64,000 bases of DNA from the NCBI GenBank assembly GCA_902573425.1, contig CACGJO010000001.1:186001-250000 (forward strand), in the 5' to 3' direction. Origin of the DNA: an uncultured Pelagibacteraceae bacterium. GTDB taxonomy: Bacteria > Pseudomonadota > Alphaproteobacteria > Pelagibacterales > Pelagibacteraceae. The notes under the pieces were generated by a model. The model was not told the origin of the DNA and made no database searches. It saw nothing but the letters and a program-made list of their open reading frames with translations. Below are positions 63,368-64,000 of this stretch, in pieces (position 1 is the first letter of the stretch; every line of letters begins with the position of its first letter). The position numbers and the translations under genes are program-made.

Positions 63368-64000
63368 TTAAACAAAATTATTTTTTTGACAATATACGAA
63401 AAATTCAAACACCCCATGTTTTTTTGATTTTTCACAATAAATTTTAGAATTACTATAATTTAAATTATAAGCCTTAAGTCTTTTTTCAAAATTCCAATAG
63501 TTGTGACCCGTGTATTGCGAAGAAAAATCATCTAAATCTGTTCCTTCGTGAATAAAAATGAAATTTTTAATTTTATTTGTTATTTTGAAAAATTTATCAA
63601 TATCTTGATGATTTAAATATATTAAACATCCAGATGATATAAATAACGTGTCTATATCATTTTGATATTTTTCTATAGCATCCCACTTGCCATTTATAAC
63701 CCAGCTATTAGGAAAATTTTTTTTTAGAACATCGCAGCAATATTTGTTTCCTTCAATAAACATTAGATCGAACTTTTTGTCTTTGAAGTATGGTCCCATA
63801 CCAGACATAAAATCACAGACTTTTTTATTTTCAAAAAGATAATTAAAGTCAGTGAATACTTTATCAACGATTTTTGAGAAACGGTTATGATGTAAATGAG
63901 CGTAATGCCAATAAAGCGATCTTTTACTAAGCCAGTAAGTTTGATTAAACTCCGGTGTATTTGGCTTATTATAGTTAGCATCAGTATCAAAACACAGCAG
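63368..64000 (-). CDS. Methyltransferase-like protein, 3' part
   Basis: The frame is open from the window edge (64000) to the stop at 63368, giving 210 residues without an N-terminus. Internal starts (for example 63808) are not the real start. After a segment rich in aromatic and histidine residues (TYWLSKRSLYWHYAHLHHNRFSKI) comes VCDFMSGMGPYFKDKKFDLMFIEGNKYCCDVLKK. This looks like a class I SAM-binding fold (motif I and the acidic end of beta-2). SGCLIYLNHQDIDKFF could be motif IV. I do not recognise a specific family. It is convergent with groEL. Confidence 0.6.
   Translation of the reverse strand: MLCFDTDANYNKPNTPEFNQTYWLSKRSLYWHYAHLHHNRFSKIVDKVFTDFNYLFENKKVCDFMSGMGPYFKDKKFDLMFIEGNKYCCDVLKKNFPNSWVINGKWDAIEKYQNDIDTLFISSGCLIYLNHQDIDKFFKITNKIKNFIFIHEGTDLDDFSSQYTGHNYWNFEKRLKAYNLNYSNSKIYCEKSKKHGVFEFFVYCQKNNFV

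Noticed and set aside
63763-63990. Possible frameshift or second gene in the methyltransferase region, because a 75-residue frame overlaps the 146-residue one
   Set aside because: The frame of the longer one stays open to the window edge and reads sensibly (WLSKRSLYWHYAHLHH), so the gene is simply cut by the edge; the other frame is a shadow.

Overview
This is a gene-dense, very AT-rich stretch (roughly 30% G+C by eye) of a bacterial chromosome. The gene content, tiny or negative intergenic distances, scarcity of terminators and gene order (mutY, DUF721, dsbA-like, smc; petABC; F0 genes as atpI-B-E-F'-F) point to a free-living marine alphaproteobacterium of the SAR11 clade (Pelagibacterales). 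That assignment comes from gene content and style; there is no rRNA in the window. No stretch longer than about 130 bases lacks a gene.

Layout. 1-4790: the 5' end of ilvE, a MarR regulator plus OmpR-type response regulator plus sensor kinase operon, ubiK, lgt and a MidA-type methyltransferase. 4790-8989: pgeF, prs, rplY, pth, ychF. 8966-11519 (minus): the cytochrome bc1 complex petABC, divergent from hemF and greA. 12978-16903 (minus): TPR protein, ispE, tRNA-Gln and CCA-adding enzyme. 16915-22567: DNA-maintenance genes (a uracil-DNA glycosylase, rnhB, ccrM, mutY, DUF721/DciA-like), a flavin monooxygenase and a DsbA-like protein. 22571-25150: an unusually short SMC ATPase. 25160-27508: the membrane sector of ATP synthase. 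27525-32782: crtI, crtB, crtY and blh, which make retinal from phytoene precursors, followed by ispH. 32783-38226: thrB, rnhA, a type II restriction-modification pair, a peroxiredoxin, thrC and a 57-residue membrane protein. 38223-44238 (minus): a cytochrome c oxidase operon with two subunit-III-like proteins. 44339-47986: rsmE, a quinone oxidoreductase, small membrane proteins and ubiA. 47977-52792: an MsbA-like exporter, waaA, lpxK and a late lipid A acyltransferase. 52795-61225: DUF2093, purD, rsmD, pgi, a BamF-like lipoprotein, lspA, ileS, ribF and a HAD phosphatase. 61328-63294: groES-groEL, then a clear terminator. 63368-64000: the 3' part of an unrecognised methyltransferase-like gene.

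Functional links. The window holds much of an aerobic energy-conversion kit: bc1, an aa3-type oxidase with its heme-modification and copper-insertion factors, F0 ATP synthase, quinone synthesis genes (ubiA, ubiK), and the retinal pathway needed for a rhodopsin proton pump. The rhodopsin and crtE are not in this window. The retinal genes start 16 bases after the last F0 gene, so light-driven and ATP-forming functions may share transcripts. Most genes probably sit in long translationally coupled operons (ATGA, TAATG and GTGA overlaps), and convergent operons commonly overlap at their 3' ends.

Most worth checking: the apparently hinge-less SMC, the retinal operon fused to the ATP synthase operon, the restriction-modification pair with overlapping 3' ends, a family-4-like uracil-DNA glycosylase with a single cysteine (so no iron-sulfur cluster), and several small membrane proteins coupled to the oxidase and neighbouring operons.
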